Position numbers and translations under genes: made by a program. Positions 36,788-46,517 of a DNA stretch of 64,000 bases are shown piece by piece. The notes below the pieces were generated by a model that did not search any database, was not told the DNA's origin, and saw only the letters and a list, made by a program, of their open reading frames with translations. Within the stretch, counting starts at the first letter, position 1; every line of letters begins with the position of its first letter. The stretch comes from Verrucomicrobiia bacterium (lineage in GTDB: Bacteria > Verrucomicrobiota > Verrucomicrobiia > Verrucomicrobiales > Akkermansiaceae): contig JAUIGV010000022.1 in the NCBI GenBank assembly GCA_030432565.1, positions 22,963 to 86,962 on the forward strand. Reading direction: 5' to 3'.

Positions 36788-36945
36788 GGAGTGTTAACTT
36801 TTTGTGATCCTGGGAAGCCCTGCACTCGTGGCATGGATTTGCCGTTACGGGTGAAGCGATTTTAGGAATTGGAATCTTCGCTTTGTTAGCCGCCATGCTT
36901 TCAGCCTGGCTGACTTCCCCAGGTTCGCCGGTTAGGCTTCGCTAA
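36784..36945 (+). pseudogene. Possible remnant ORF after the sulfatase, with in-frame TGA
   Basis: An ATG overlapping the sulfatase stop (ATGA, 36784-36787) opens a frame that meets TGA at 36805-36807 and then runs to the TAA at 36943. The second part has a membrane-like stretch, EAILGIGIFALLAAMLSAWL, followed by basic residues. It has no convincing start after the TGA. It may be chance; I list it because the 154-bp gap has nothing else and the hydrophobic segment is striking. Confidence 0.2.
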
Positions 36946-37715
36946 CGGGCTTGCAGGATTTTCTCAGTCTCGAGTCCGGTCAGAGACTTGAGCCCCTTGA
37001 TCATGCGGGCGAGGATGAACCCGCCGACAACAAGGAGGGGAACGCCGATGACCAGGAAGCCCCAGCCGGTGATGCGGCCGACGTCTTCGTTGTAAAGCTC
37101 TTTCCAGTTCCCTGCCGTGGGATCGAGATCGTGGAGAAAGTAGTAGGCGAGGCCGAGGTTCATGGCTGCTGAAAGGCAGAAGGAACCAAAAAAGAGAAGG
37201 GTGGAGGACCAGAGGAGTTTTCCGAGTTCGGTTTCCTTGCCGTTTTCCTTGACCTTTTTATTGATGCGACCGTGATCAAAGATGGCGTCATTGTAGACAA
37301 AGGCGTTGAATAGCGGGGTCGCTGAGCGATGGGTAATTAGAAAGAGAGAGCCAAGAATGAGTGGCTGAACGGCTTCCTTGATTCCGAAAAGGAGCGGTGC
37401 GTTTTTACGGGTTTCGGGATCATCGCCCGAAAAAAGGTAGATGGTGATAAGTCCGGTCAGGAGAACGTTAAAAACGCCGACGGCAGAAAAAGTATTGAGC
37501 TTTTTGTGCTGAATGAAGTGCCAGATCCCGTAAGCGAGTGGGATGGCGATGGCCAGTCCCATGGCGATGTAGGGCCCGAGATGCCAGGTTTTGTCTCCGT
37601 CTTTGCTGCAATGACTCAGGATGAGCACGGGAAGGATGACATTGACGATAATATCGGTCAGCGGATTATCCTGTTTTTTCGCGGCAGGTGTGAGTGCTTC
37701 TTTGGAGTCGGTCAT
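36942..37715 (-). CDS. VC0807-like integral membrane protein
   Basis: The 257-aa product starts at the ATG at 37715 (MTDSKEALTPAAKK). It has about six TM helices and follows the VC0807 family pattern: DIIVNVILPVLILSHCSKDG, IAMGLAIAIPLAYGIWHF, TFSAVGVFNVLLTGLITIYL, and GIKEAVQPLILGSLFLI. The family is of unknown function and related to intracellular septation protein A. It comes after the aldolase terminator, so it is probably transcribed separately from fba. Confidence 0.78.
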   Translation of the reverse strand: MTDSKEALTPAAKKQDNPLTDIIVNVILPVLILSHCSKDGDKTWHLGPYIAMGLAIAIPLAYGIWHFIQHKKLNTFSAVGVFNVLLTGLITIYLFSGDDPETRKNAPLLFGIKEAVQPLILGSLFLITHRSATPLFNAFVYNDAIFDHGRINKKVKENGKETELGKLLWSSTLLFFGSFCLSAAMNLGLAYYFLHDLDPTAGNWKELYNEDVGRITGWGFLVIGVPLLVVGGFILARMIKGLKSLTGLETEKILQAR

Positions 37716-37740
37716 TGGAAAAATTTTGATGTGATGAATC

Positions 37741-37770
37741 GAAAAGGGCCCGCTCGCTAGCGGGCCCTTT
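37741..37770 (-). terminator. Intrinsic terminator of the aldolase gene
   Basis: AAAGGGCCCGCT (37743-37754) pairs with AGCGGGCCCTTT (37759-37770) around a CGCT loop. On the minus strand the stem ends in TTTT. It lies 23 bp past the aldolase stop. Confidence 0.88.
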
Positions 37771-37792
37771 GAAAATTGGAATGGAGGAAGCT

Positions 37793-38821
37793 CTAGGAAG
37801 AGTAGATGCTGTTTCCGGATGAGCGGAGCTCGTCGCAAGCTTGCTTCATGCGGTCGCAGAGGGACTGCTCGGCTTTCTTGAGATAGCTGCGGGGATCGTA
37901 GCACTTTTTGTTGCCGACCTCGCCATCGATTTTGAGCATGCCTTCGATGTTCTCACACATATGAGTGACGATTGGGCGGGAGAAAGCGTATTGGGTGTCG
38001 GTGTCGATGTTCATCTTAACCACTCCGTAATCGAGCGTTTCCTGGAGGTCCTCGGGAGAGGTTCCGGAACCTCCGTGAAAGACGAGGTCCATTTCGGCTT
38101 CGGGTCCGTATTTGTCGGTGACAACTTTTTGGCCATCGCGCAGAATGGTCGGTTTCAGTTTGACCGAGCCCGGTTTGTAGGAGCCGTGAACGTTGCCAAA
38201 GGTGGCGGCAAACATGAAGCGGCCGATGGGGCTCAGGGTTTCGTAAACCTGCATCATGTCCTCGGGCGTGGTGTAGAGCTTCTCGGCAGGAAGGCCGGAA
38301 GTGTCATGACCGTCTTCTTCTCCGCCAACGCAGCCAGCTTCGATCTCAAGAATGATATTGAGCTCGACGCACTCCTTGAGGAGTTCGGCGGAGATCCTCA
38401 TATTTTCGTCGAGGTCAACAACCGATCCGTCAAACATGTGGGATTGGAAAAGCGGGCCCTTGCCCCCGGCGATGCGCTTACGGGAAGCGTCGAGGAGGGG
38501 GCGAAGGAAGGAATCGACCTTTTCGGGGTGACAGTGATCGGTGTGAAGAGCGACGAGAATGTCGTATTTCTCGGCGAGGGTGTGGACAGCCTCAGCGAGG
38601 ACAATGGCTCCGAACGCAGCATCACCGACGGCGGTGCCGGACGCGAATTGACCACCTCCGGTCGAGACCTGGATGATGCCGTCGGACTTGGCTTCAGCAA
38701 AAGCCTTGAGGGCTCCGTTGGCGGTGGTAAGAGAGGTGATGTTGATGGCGGGATAAGCGTATCCACCCTTTTGGGCGGCATCGAGCATCTGGGCGTACTG
38801 TTCTGGGGTCGCGACTGGCAT
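37793..38821 (-). CDS. fba: Class II fructose-bisphosphate aldolase
   Basis: The 342-aa zinc enzyme cleaves fructose-1,6-bisphosphate to dihydroxyacetone phosphate and glyceraldehyde-3-phosphate. LHTDHCHP carries the catalytic Asp and a zinc His, ATFGNVHGSYKPG a second zinc His, and LVFHGGSGTS the third His and the phosphate-binding loop; VKMNIDTDTQ closes the phosphate site. The length fits the longer class IIA subgroup. The start MPVATPEQYAQMLDAA is clear. It is divergent from the nucleoside transporter. Confidence 0.95.
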   Translation of the reverse strand: MPVATPEQYAQMLDAAQKGGYAYPAINITSLTTANGALKAFAEAKSDGIIQVSTGGGQFASGTAVGDAAFGAIVLAEAVHTLAEKYDILVALHTDHCHPEKVDSFLRPLLDASRKRIAGGKGPLFQSHMFDGSVVDLDENMRISAELLKECVELNIILEIEAGCVGGEEDGHDTSGLPAEKLYTTPEDMMQVYETLSPIGRFMFAATFGNVHGSYKPGSVKLKPTILRDGQKVVTDKYGPEAEMDLVFHGGSGTSPEDLQETLDYGVVKMNIDTDTQYAFSRPIVTHMCENIEGMLKIDGEVGNKKCYDPRSYLKKAEQSLCDRMKQACDELRSSGNSIYSS

Positions 38822-38928
38822 GACTGCGAGGGAGTTACCCTAGATCGGTGGGACTGGCAAGGATGGTCTTGTGCCATCCCGGAAACCCTAAGCTGGCGCT
38901 TTCAAGAACGCCTCACTAGTCTGCCCGC

Positions 38929-40134
38929 ATGAGCATCGTCGGAGTGATTTTCCTTCTCGCCCTTGGCTACTGTTGTTCCTCCAACCGGAAGGCGATTTCC
39001 TGGCGGACGGTGGGTGGGGCATTTGGAATTCAGGTGGCTTTTGCGGTTTTTGTTTTAGCAACGCCGTGGGGGCAATGGTCCCTGGGCAGGCTAACGGACG
39101 GGGTAAATGCTCTGATCGGTGCCGGGGGGGAAGGGATTGCTTTTTTGTTTGGTGATTTAGCCAATCCCGGAGGGACCATTGGTGGGGTTTTTGCGTTCTT
39201 TGTGCTTCCGGTGATTATCTTTTTCTCCGCACTGATCTCGGTGCTTTATTATCTAAAGATCATGCAGGTCATTATTCTGGTGGTGGGGGGAGGACTGCGA
39301 AAGGTGCTTGGCACAAGCCGCGCGGAATCGTTTTCGGCGGCTGCAAATATCTTTGTGGGGCAGACCGAGGCGCCTTTGGTGATTAAGCCGTATCTGTCCA
39401 GAATGACCCGTTCCGAATTGTTTGCCGTGATGGTGGGCGGTTTGGCAAGTATCGCAGGCTCGGTGTTGGCAGGATATCAAAAAATGGGGGCGGATACCGG
39501 GCATTTGATTGCCGCTTGTTTCATGGCTGCGCCGGGCGGCTTGCTTTTCGCAAAGCTCATCATCCCGGAAACGGGGAAGGTGATGGATGGGAAGCTGGAA
39601 TTGGCGGAAGGGGATGAGAAGCCGGAGAATGTTTTTGATGCCGCCGCGCTGGGGGCTTCGAACGGGCTGAAGTTGGCTCTCAACGTGGGGGCGATGTTGC
39701 TCGCATTTGTGGGCTTGATCGCGGTGGTCAATCTCTTCTTCGGTGAAGTAGGTGGTTGGTTTGGCGATCCCGATTTCAGTCTTGAGAAGTTGCTCGGCTG
39801 GATCTTTGCGCCGGTGGCCTACTTGATTGGAATCAATGGCGGGGAGATCCAGCAAGCAGGCAGCCTCATCGGGCAGAAGGTGGTGGTGAATGAGTTCGTG
39901 GCCTTTGGGAGTTTCGAGGCAATGAAGGAAAGTCTGAGCCCCAAAACCCAGGGTGTCGTGACGTTTGCGTTGTGCGGTTTTGCGAACCTGTCTTCGATTG
40001 CTATTTTGTTGGGAGGCTTGGGAGTGATGGCACCGGGCAGGAGAAAAGAAATCGCCAGAATGGGATTGAAGGCGGTCTTTGCTGCGACTTTGGCAAATCT
40101 AATGAGTGCGGCTTTGGCGGGGCTGCTTTTGTAG
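38929..40134 (+). CDS. Concentrative nucleoside transporter (CNT/NupC family)
   Basis: The 401-aa inner-membrane protein imports nucleosides with sodium or protons. It has the CNT pattern: [20 protein letters not shown], the gate motif [38 protein letters not shown] (matching the conserved MTxGxASIAGSV), and the C-terminal [19 protein letters not shown], which matches the GFAN signature. Length is typical. An inverted repeat follows the stop. Confidence 0.93.
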   Translation: MSIVGVIFLLALGYCCSSNRKAISWRTVGGAFGIQVAFAVFVLATPWGQWSLGRLTDGVNALIGAGGEGIAFLFGDLANPGGTIGGVFAFFVLPVIIFFSALISVLYYLKIMQVIILVVGGGLRKVLGTSRAESFSAAANIFVGQTEAPLVIKPYLSRMTRSELFAVMVGGLASIAGSVLAGYQKMGADTGHLIAACFMAAPGGLLFAKLIIPETGKVMDGKLELAEGDEKPENVFDAAALGASNGLKLALNVGAMLLAFVGLIAVVNLFFGEVGGWFGDPDFSLEKLLGWIFAPVAYLIGINGGEIQQAGSLIGQKVVVNEFVAFGSFEAMKESLSPKTQGVVTFALCGFANLSSIAILLGGLGVMAPGRRKEIARMGLKAVFAATLANLMSAALAGLLL

Positions 40135-40142
40135 CTTCAAAA

Positions 40143-40175
40143 CGTGACAGGCTTTCGAACTTTCGTGCTGTCACG
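40143..40175. repeat. 8-bp inverted repeat between nupC-like gene and CotH gene
   Basis: CGTGACAG (40143-40150) and CTGTCACG (40168-40175) are a perfect inverted repeat over 17 bp, eight bases past the transporter stop and 30 bp before the CotH start. There is no T-run. It could be a weak terminator or an operator for the downstream gene. Confidence 0.4.
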
Positions 40176-40204
40176 GGCTCATTTAAGAGGCATATTGCCT
40201 CCTT

Positions 40205-43200
40205 ATGAGCCGCACACTCACAATCGTCTTAGGGACTATTTTGTCTGGTCTTGTCCTTGGTGACGTCGTCATCAATGAAATATCAGCCACGCACACCCCT
40301 CGCAATTTGCGGTGGGATGGGAATGATCAAGCCTATGCGGGGGCAGGGCCGGCGTGGTGGTCGACCTCGTTCGATGACTCAAGGTGGAATTCGGGAAATT
40401 TGCCGATGGGGTATTCGCTGGGAAGCATATCCACGGATTTGGGTCCGGATCTACGAAATATTTCGCCTTCATTCTATGTGCGGAAGACTTTTGATGCGTC
40501 CGCTTCAGAGGCGTTTTCGGCTGCCCCGATGGTCCTGAGTATCAACTACAATGATGGGTTTATCGCCTGGATCAACGGGGTGGAAGTGGCCCGGCGAAAT
40601 ATGGGCGCGGTGAAGGCTCACATTTACCACGATCAGTTGACGCATCGTATCAGCACCTCGGGCACGACCAATGAGTCGATTACCTTGCCGGTGGCTTCTG
40701 GATTGTTGATGGAGGGCGAAAATGTGATCGCGGTTCAGATCAATAATCACACGCTGACGGGTAATATGCGGCTTGATATGTCACTACGGATTAATGAGCC
40801 GTCGGGTGCCGATCCTCAGCTTTTTTCATCGGGTGGTGCCGTGACTTACCTGCCCGGATTACGTGAACCAACGGCAGGCCTGGTCGATCCCGCGACGCCT
40901 TCGGAAGATCCCTCGGATTGGATTGAACTTTATAATAGCGGGCCGGATTCCGTGGATCTTGAAGGCTGGAGTCTGAGTGATGATTTGACGGAGCCTCTCA
41001 AGTGGACCTTTCCCCCGGGAACAACAATACCTGCGGAAGGATATTTGGTGGTATTGGCGGATGATCCTGATGAACCGATTTCGGAGGCGGACTTTTTGCA
41101 TGCGAATTTTAAATTGAGTTCGGGGGGCGAGTATTTAGGGCTTTATGATGCGGATGGAAATCCGGTTTCTCAAGTTGCACCCGAGTATCCACGGCAGTTT
41201 CCAAACTACAGCTATGGCCATGCCGGTGATGGACAATGGCGATATTTTGAGACGCCAAGTCCGCAAAATCCGAATTCCGGGACTGGGTTTATAGGAAAGG
41301 CTGATGCTCCCGACTTTAGTCAAAAGGGTGGCTTTTATGATGGTGCGATTGCAGTGACGCTCACTTCGATGACGCCTGGGGCATTGATTCGTTATACCAC
41401 CGATGGTACTGAACCGACGCTTGCAAACGGCAGTGATTACATGTTGCCGCTTTCGTTGAATCCCATCAATTCCAGGCGAGGGCATGTGATCCGGGCTCGA
41501 GCCTTTGCGGACGGCTATATTGCCTCGAACATCAAGACGCATACTTTTTTGATTAATCAGGATGCACGGGTGAGGACAAGCCCGGCCTTGGTGTATGCAG
41601 GTGATCCCCGGCGGTCCCTTTATGACCCATTCGGGGTGTTGGCAATCAACGGCGGCTCTTATCCGAACAACCGATGGCAGGCGTCGGGAATTTTTGATTA
41701 CAACAACGTCATTAATCGAGGTCGTGCTTATGAGCGCCCGATTCACGCCGAGTATTATTTTCAGGATGGTTCCGTCGGATTTCGAACAGATGTTGGGTTG
41801 AGGATCGCGGCAAGTACTTATACCCGTCCGCGGATGCAGTTGAGCCAGACATCAGCTTCTCCCTGGCCGGATCAATCGGTTCAGAAGCCTTCCTTCAATC
41901 TCTACTTCCGCGATGATTATGGAAATCCATCTGTCGATCTGCCCTTGAATGGTCCTGCGCGCACTTTTAGTCGCTATGAGCGATTTCGGATTAGGGCGGG
42001 GAAAAATGACATCCGAAACCCCTTCATTATTGATGAGTTGTTCCGGCGTCTCAGTTCGGACATGGGTAATGGTGCCAGCCTTGGCGTCATCAACAGCCTT
42101 TATGTGAACGGAGATCTCAAGGGATACTACAATATGGTGGAGCGACTTCGTGAACCCTTCTTTCGTTCCCTTCACAGCAATGATGATGACGCCGAGTGGG
42201 ATGTTCTGCAATTCGAGGGGAACGACAATATCGCTGAAGGCGACAAGACGGCCTGGGACGATATGATCAACCGGTTGAACGCGACGAGGACTGTGCAAAA
42301 CTGGCAGAGGGTGCTGGAGGTCGCTGACGTCGAGAATATGGCGAACTATTATCTCCTCAATATTTATGGGGCGACCTGGGATTGGCCTCACAACAACTGG
42401 GTTGCTGCCAAGGAACGATCCTCCGAAGGTCGTTACCGCCTCTATGTTTGGGATGCGGAGGGTGCCATGAATAATGCGGGCAACCGACCGGTGTCACAGG
42501 AAATGATTCGCACTTATATTCTGGGCACTTCCACGGGACAGATCGGACAAACCGGAACCCGGGGGGAGTTGCGCGATTTGTGGAGAGGGCTCAATCGATG
42601 GGAGGAATTTCGATTGTTGTTTGCTGACCAAATCCAGAAGCATCTCTTCAACGGCGGGATTTTGGATGACCGCGATCAGCTAAATTCACACATCCGGAAA
42701 CGCTTTGACGGACTTGAGGATGAATTCGAAGATTTACTGCGATTAGTTGGAAACCAGTCAGTGGACAGGGGCGATTTTTTACGTTGGATTAATCCGTCGA
42801 TTGGGCGCCGTCGTTACCTTTTTGGTCCGGTGCGTGAGGACTTTCGGGACAACAATTTGTGGCCGGAGATTTCACCTCCAGCCTTCAGCCAATTCGGAGG
42901 CACAGTGTTCGATGGGTATCCGTTGCTCATCACCAATGAAGATGCCACGCTCTACTACACCACCGATGGATCAGATCCAAGGCTGGTCGGGGGGACTCCC
43001 AATCCCGGGGCGATTTCACAGCCCGGTGGCCTGCAGGACGAGGTGTTGATTGAGGAGGGGTCGACCTGGCGGCACAACGCTACGGAGGGAGATTTGGGAG
43101 CCGCATGGCGCCTTCTGGATTTCGATGACGGTCAGTGGGAGGGTGGGCCGGCTCCCCTTGGGTATGGTGGAATCTCAAGTGGAGGAGTCACTGTCGAAAT

Positions 43201-44599
43201 TGCAACAGAGGTCAATAGTGTCCGCCCACGACAACCCACCAGCTACTTTCGAAAGACTTTTGAAATCGACGATCCGGCTGCTTACTTGTCGCTTGAGGCA
43301 AGCCTCTTGGTTGATGGTGGGGCCGTGATTTATGTGAACGGGGTGGAAGCGTTTCGTGGCTCCAACATTCCTGCACCATCGGATTATCTGTCCACGCCAA
43401 GTTCTGACACCGACGATGGCAATGAGGCTGACTATACCGCTTATCCCATCGATCCCGCTCTTTTGATCCGTGGCTCGAACGTTATCGCGATCGAACTTCA
43501 TAATGCTCCGGGCAATAGCGACATGGCCCTTGATGTTGGCTTGCGTGGTAAGCGTGCTGCAGATGGAAATCTTCCCTTCTTTGTGAACGAACCAGTCACC
43601 ATCAAGGCGAGGAGTTTTGAGAATGGTAAATGGAGTGCGGTGACTTCAGCAAGCTTCACGGTCGATTCCGTTCCGGCCACTTCGCAGAATCTCGCGATTG
43701 CCGAAATTCTCTACAATCCCATTGGTGCCAACCAAGCCGAGGTCGATGCCGGTTTTGATGATGGCGATTTTTTCGAGTTCATTCGCCTGGAGAATTTTTC
43801 ACATGAGGCAATTGATCTCAGTCCGGTTCGTTTGACTGATGGGATTATCTTTGATTTTGCAGACTCGGATATCCGGGTTCTTGTTCCGGGGGGAAAGCTT
43901 CTCTTGGTGAAGAATGTCGAGGCCTTCCGTGTCCGTTACGGCACCGGGTTTGATAAGCTGATTGCCGGGGAATACTCCGGGCAACTTTCAAATGGAGGTG
44001 AACAGTTGAGGATGATTGGCCAGGATGATGAGGTCATGCATGAGTTCAGTTATGACAATGTTTCTCCTTGGCCGGATCTTTCTTTGCTCGATGGCCATTC
44101 CATTCAAATGATTGATCGTGCAGGGGATCACGGTGACGCGGGCAATTGGAGGGTTTCGAGTTCCGAAGGTGGTTCCCCGGGCGGTCGATTGGATTTTGCC
44201 TCGTGGCAAGCCAGTGTCTTTTCGGAAGCTGATTTATCAAATCCCGGGATTTCGGGTGAGAATGCCGATCCCGATGGCGATGGTTGGAGCAACTTTTTCG
44301 AGTTTGCAATGGGTTCATTTCCGCTTTCCGCTTCAAGTTCGCCGGGTGAGTTGACGAGCGAAATTAAACAGATTGACGGGGAAAATTATCTCACGGTGAC
44401 AGTCACCCGTGCGCCGGGAGAAAGAGCGGTTCGATTGGTTGCGCAGGCGAGCAGGGATCTTTCCAGTTGGAGTGATCATGGAGTATTGGTTCTCCCCGGG
44501 GTGGTCTCTGGAGATGGTTCGGTAACTTCTACCTATCGTCATCCGGCGCCGATTGGGAATGGCAGGGCCTATCTCCGGCTCAAGGCGATTGCGGAGTAA
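40205..44599 (+). CDS. Giant CotH/lamin-tail secreted protein
   Basis: The 1464-aa product has a short signal peptide and starts almost at once with a lamin-tail strand (VVINEISATHTP). Then come a jelly-roll domain (about 40-200, DGFIAWINGVEVARRN), a lamin-tail domain (about 230-340, DWIELYNSGPDSVDLEGWSL), a chitobiase-like domain (about 375-450, IRYTTDGTEPTLANG), the CotH kinase-like domain (about 560-860, YRLYVWDAEGAMNNAG), a second chitobiase-like segment (YYTTDGSDPRLVGG), another jelly roll, a second lamin-tail domain and a DPDGDGWSNFFEFAMG tail. The plan matches the gene at 17628 without its LamG part. Confidence 0.86.
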   Translation: MSRTLTIVLGTILSGLVLGDVVINEISATHTPRNLRWDGNDQAYAGAGPAWWSTSFDDSRWNSGNLPMGYSLGSISTDLGPDLRNISPSFYVRKTFDASASEAFSAAPMVLSINYNDGFIAWINGVEVARRNMGAVKAHIYHDQLTHRISTSGTTNESITLPVASGLLMEGENVIAVQINNHTLTGNMRLDMSLRINEPSGADPQLFSSGGAVTYLPGLREPTAGLVDPATPSEDPSDWIELYNSGPDSVDLEGWSLSDDLTEPLKWTFPPGTTIPAEGYLVVLADDPDEPISEADFLHANFKLSSGGEYLGLYDADGNPVSQVAPEYPRQFPNYSYGHAGDGQWRYFETPSPQNPNSGTGFIGKADAPDFSQKGGFYDGAIAVTLTSMTPGALIRYTTDGTEPTLANGSDYMLPLSLNPINSRRGHVIRARAFADGYIASNIKTHTFLINQDARVRTSPALVYAGDPRRSLYDPFGVLAINGGSYPNNRWQASGIFDYNNVINRGRAYERPIHAEYYFQDGSVGFRTDVGLRIAASTYTRPRMQLSQTSASPWPDQSVQKPSFNLYFRDDYGNPSVDLPLNGPARTFSRYERFRIRAGKNDIRNPFIIDELFRRLSSDMGNGASLGVINSLYVNGDLKGYYNMVERLREPFFRSLHSNDDDAEWDVLQFEGNDNIAEGDKTAWDDMINRLNATRTVQNWQRVLEVADVENMANYYLLNIYGATWDWPHNNWVAAKERSSEGRYRLYVWDAEGAMNNAGNRPVSQEMIRTYILGTSTGQIGQTGTRGELRDLWRGLNRWEEFRLLFADQIQKHLFNGGILDDRDQLNSHIRKRFDGLEDEFEDLLRLVGNQSVDRGDFLRWINPSIGRRRYLFGPVREDFRDNNLWPEISPPAFSQFGGTVFDGYPLLITNEDATLYYTTDGSDPRLVGGTPNPGAISQPGGLQDEVLIEEGSTWRHNATEGDLGAAWRLLDFDDGQWEGGPAPLGYGGISSGGVTVEIATEVNSVRPRQPTSYFRKTFEIDDPAAYLSLEASLLVDGGAVIYVNGVEAFRGSNIPAPSDYLSTPSSDTDDGNEADYTAYPIDPALLIRGSNVIAIELHNAPGNSDMALDVGLRGKRAADGNLPFFVNEPVTIKARSFENGKWSAVTSASFTVDSVPATSQNLAIAEILYNPIGANQAEVDAGFDDGDFFEFIRLENFSHEAIDLSPVRLTDGIIFDFADSDIRVLVPGGKLLLVKNVEAFRVRYGTGFDKLIAGEYSGQLSNGGEQLRMIGQDDEVMHEFSYDNVSPWPDLSLLDGHSIQMIDRAGDHGDAGNWRVSSSEGGSPGGRLDFASWQASVFSEADLSNPGISGENADPDGDGWSNFFEFAMGSFPLSASSSPGELTSEIKQIDGENYLTVTVTRAPGERAVRLVAQASRDLSSWSDHGVLVLPGVVSGDGSVTSTYRHPAPIGNGRAYLRLKAIAE

Positions 44600-44603
44600 T
44601 AAA

Positions 44604-46424
44604 CTAGCGATCAAGCGAAATCGCTTCGGCGTAAGCGAGCTCTCCCGTGCGTCCATTGTAGTACTGGAAAATAATCTGCGGATGAGGGTAGGCAACGAGA
44701 CGCTTGCCTCCCAGCTCCTGCGGCATGTTGAAGACGTTGTTGACCTGAACGATGCAGAAGTAGGGGTATAGCCTCTGGAGTCTTTCGAGGTCGGGGAGAA
44801 TGTAGGAGCTCCAGCGGATGTCACATTTGCGCGGACCCCAGTCGAAGATCCCGGTCGCCGGGCGATCCATTTCGTCGTTTCTTGGAACGTGGTTGACGCT
44901 GTTGTGCGGGCCACAGCAAAACTCCCAGATATTGTCGGTAATTTTGATGGCAAAGCTGTTGTGCAGGTCGCCGGTCATCACGAAGACTTTCTTCCCAAGT
45001 TTGTCCCATTCATCGATCAGTTGCTCTCGTTCGTTCAGGAATCCAGTCCAGGCTTCTTCCTTGTTCCCTGCGGCTTCAAAGCCGCCTGCACCGCTGTGGG
45101 GAATCATGAAAGGAACGGTGGAGGTGAGGAAAAAGAAGTCGGCATCGCTTTCTTTCATCGATTTAAGCAGCCATTCGCGCTGGGTCTTTCCAAGCATGGA
45201 AACTCCTTCTTTGCCGCGGTCAGTGACGTCGTGCATGTCACGCGAGCCGCGGGTATCGAGGAGGAAAAATTCGCAATTTGCCACGCGGAATTTCCCATAG
45301 GAACTGCGTCCGATTGAGTAGGTGACTTCGTCGGTAACTTTGGCAGGCATGTGAAGCTCCAGGGTGTGGGCATCGACGATTTTGGTGATTTGGTAAACGT
45401 AGGAATTCTTATGTCCTTCGTCGTTGTCAAATTTGAGATCGTTCACTCCGGCCTCCGGAGTGCCCCAGTGGACGTGAAGCGTGCCCATTTTTTCAAGCGG
45501 AAGCTTGGTGAAGTCGGTTGAGGTGTCGACCAGGAGATTGCTGCCGGCGGTCATTTTTCCTTTGGCTGCGTGGACTCTTTCAGGATGCTCGACAGGGTTG
45601 GCCCACCCCAGATAGTCGAACCAGGCCCGCGTTCCGATGTCGCGAAAGACTGTGCGGCGGTGGCGTTTGCCAATTTCGGCGGAGCCCCAGATGTCGTTCA
45701 CGAGTTCGTGGTCATCGAAGGTGAAATAGCTCGGGACATTGCGATGCCACTGGGCCAGTTCATTCCCCCGGCTGAGGTAAAGTTTGTAGTTCTCCCAAAC
45801 TCCGACGATGGAGGGCATTGTTTGCACGGTTGGGGGCAGGGTTGCCTGCCCCTGGACAAGGCGCCAGGCTTCAGGCGGGTAGGTACGAAGCTCTTCGTAG
45901 AGCCAATCTCCGTTCATGATGTGGAAGTGGGTTTTGTCCGACCAGTCACGGTTGAGATTCTCGTAAACGGGAGAGCGGTGGCCAATTCCGTGGAGCGGGT
46001 TTTGATTGGCGCAGGAACCGACCTCAAAGCGGAAGTTGAAGAGGCCTTTTGGGTTGTATTCGGGGTTCCGGCTTTCTTCAGCCGAAGGCAGGGTCAGGAA
46101 GGTTCCGGGGAGTCCGTGGGGATTGTCCTTCACATGGATTTGGTAGTGATAGCGGGTGTCTCCTTTGAGACCGACCAAGTTGGCGACTCCGGTATTATCC
46201 CGATCGATCTCGGTTTTTGCGGGGAGACTTGATTGATTCAAATGAGAGGGATCCGTGCCGAACTTGACGATGAATTCGCCCGGTTCCGAGGTCCGTCCCC
46301 AAACGGCGACCGAGTTGCTGGTGGGTTTTCCCAGCATCGGTCCGTGCGTGAGCCTAATGGGATCCCGGTGGGCTTTGACTTGAAGAAAAAGAGAGATGGT
46401 AAGAAGCGAAATCAGTCTCAACAT
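44604..46424 (-). CDS. PhoD-family alkaline phosphatase/phosphodiesterase
   Basis: The 606-aa exported enzyme starts at the ATG at 46424 with a signal peptide (MLRLISLLTISLFLQVKA). An N-terminal fibronectin-like domain (about 20-120) precedes the PhoD metallophosphatase domain with VGSCANQN, IMNGDWLYEE, FDDHELVNDIWG and VMTGDLHNSF, which carry the metal and phosphate ligands. A hydrophilic insertion of about 80 residues separates the DDHE block from the later motifs. The last residues are close to the CotH stop (4-bp gap, convergent). The longer upstream frame to 46649 is not used because the signal peptide would be internal. Confidence 0.88.
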   Translation of the reverse strand: MLRLISLLTISLFLQVKAHRDPIRLTHGPMLGKPTSNSVAVWGRTSEPGEFIVKFGTDPSHLNQSSLPAKTEIDRDNTGVANLVGLKGDTRYHYQIHVKDNPHGLPGTFLTLPSAEESRNPEYNPKGLFNFRFEVGSCANQNPLHGIGHRSPVYENLNRDWSDKTHFHIMNGDWLYEELRTYPPEAWRLVQGQATLPPTVQTMPSIVGVWENYKLYLSRGNELAQWHRNVPSYFTFDDHELVNDIWGSAEIGKRHRRTVFRDIGTRAWFDYLGWANPVEHPERVHAAKGKMTAGSNLLVDTSTDFTKLPLEKMGTLHVHWGTPEAGVNDLKFDNDEGHKNSYVYQITKIVDAHTLELHMPAKVTDEVTYSIGRSSYGKFRVANCEFFLLDTRGSRDMHDVTDRGKEGVSMLGKTQREWLLKSMKESDADFFFLTSTVPFMIPHSGAGGFEAAGNKEEAWTGFLNEREQLIDEWDKLGKKVFVMTGDLHNSFAIKITDNIWEFCCGPHNSVNHVPRNDEMDRPATGIFDWGPRKCDIRWSSYILPDLERLQRLYPYFCIVQVNNVFNMPQELGGKRLVAYPHPQIIFQYYNGRTGELAYAEAISLDR

Positions 46425-46517
46425 GTCGAGAGGGTGGCAGATTGAGTGAAGAATGCACCGAGATTCCGTAGGCGACATAATCTTGCCCGTTGTGCGGGTG
46501 GCGGGTAGCTTCCCGGC

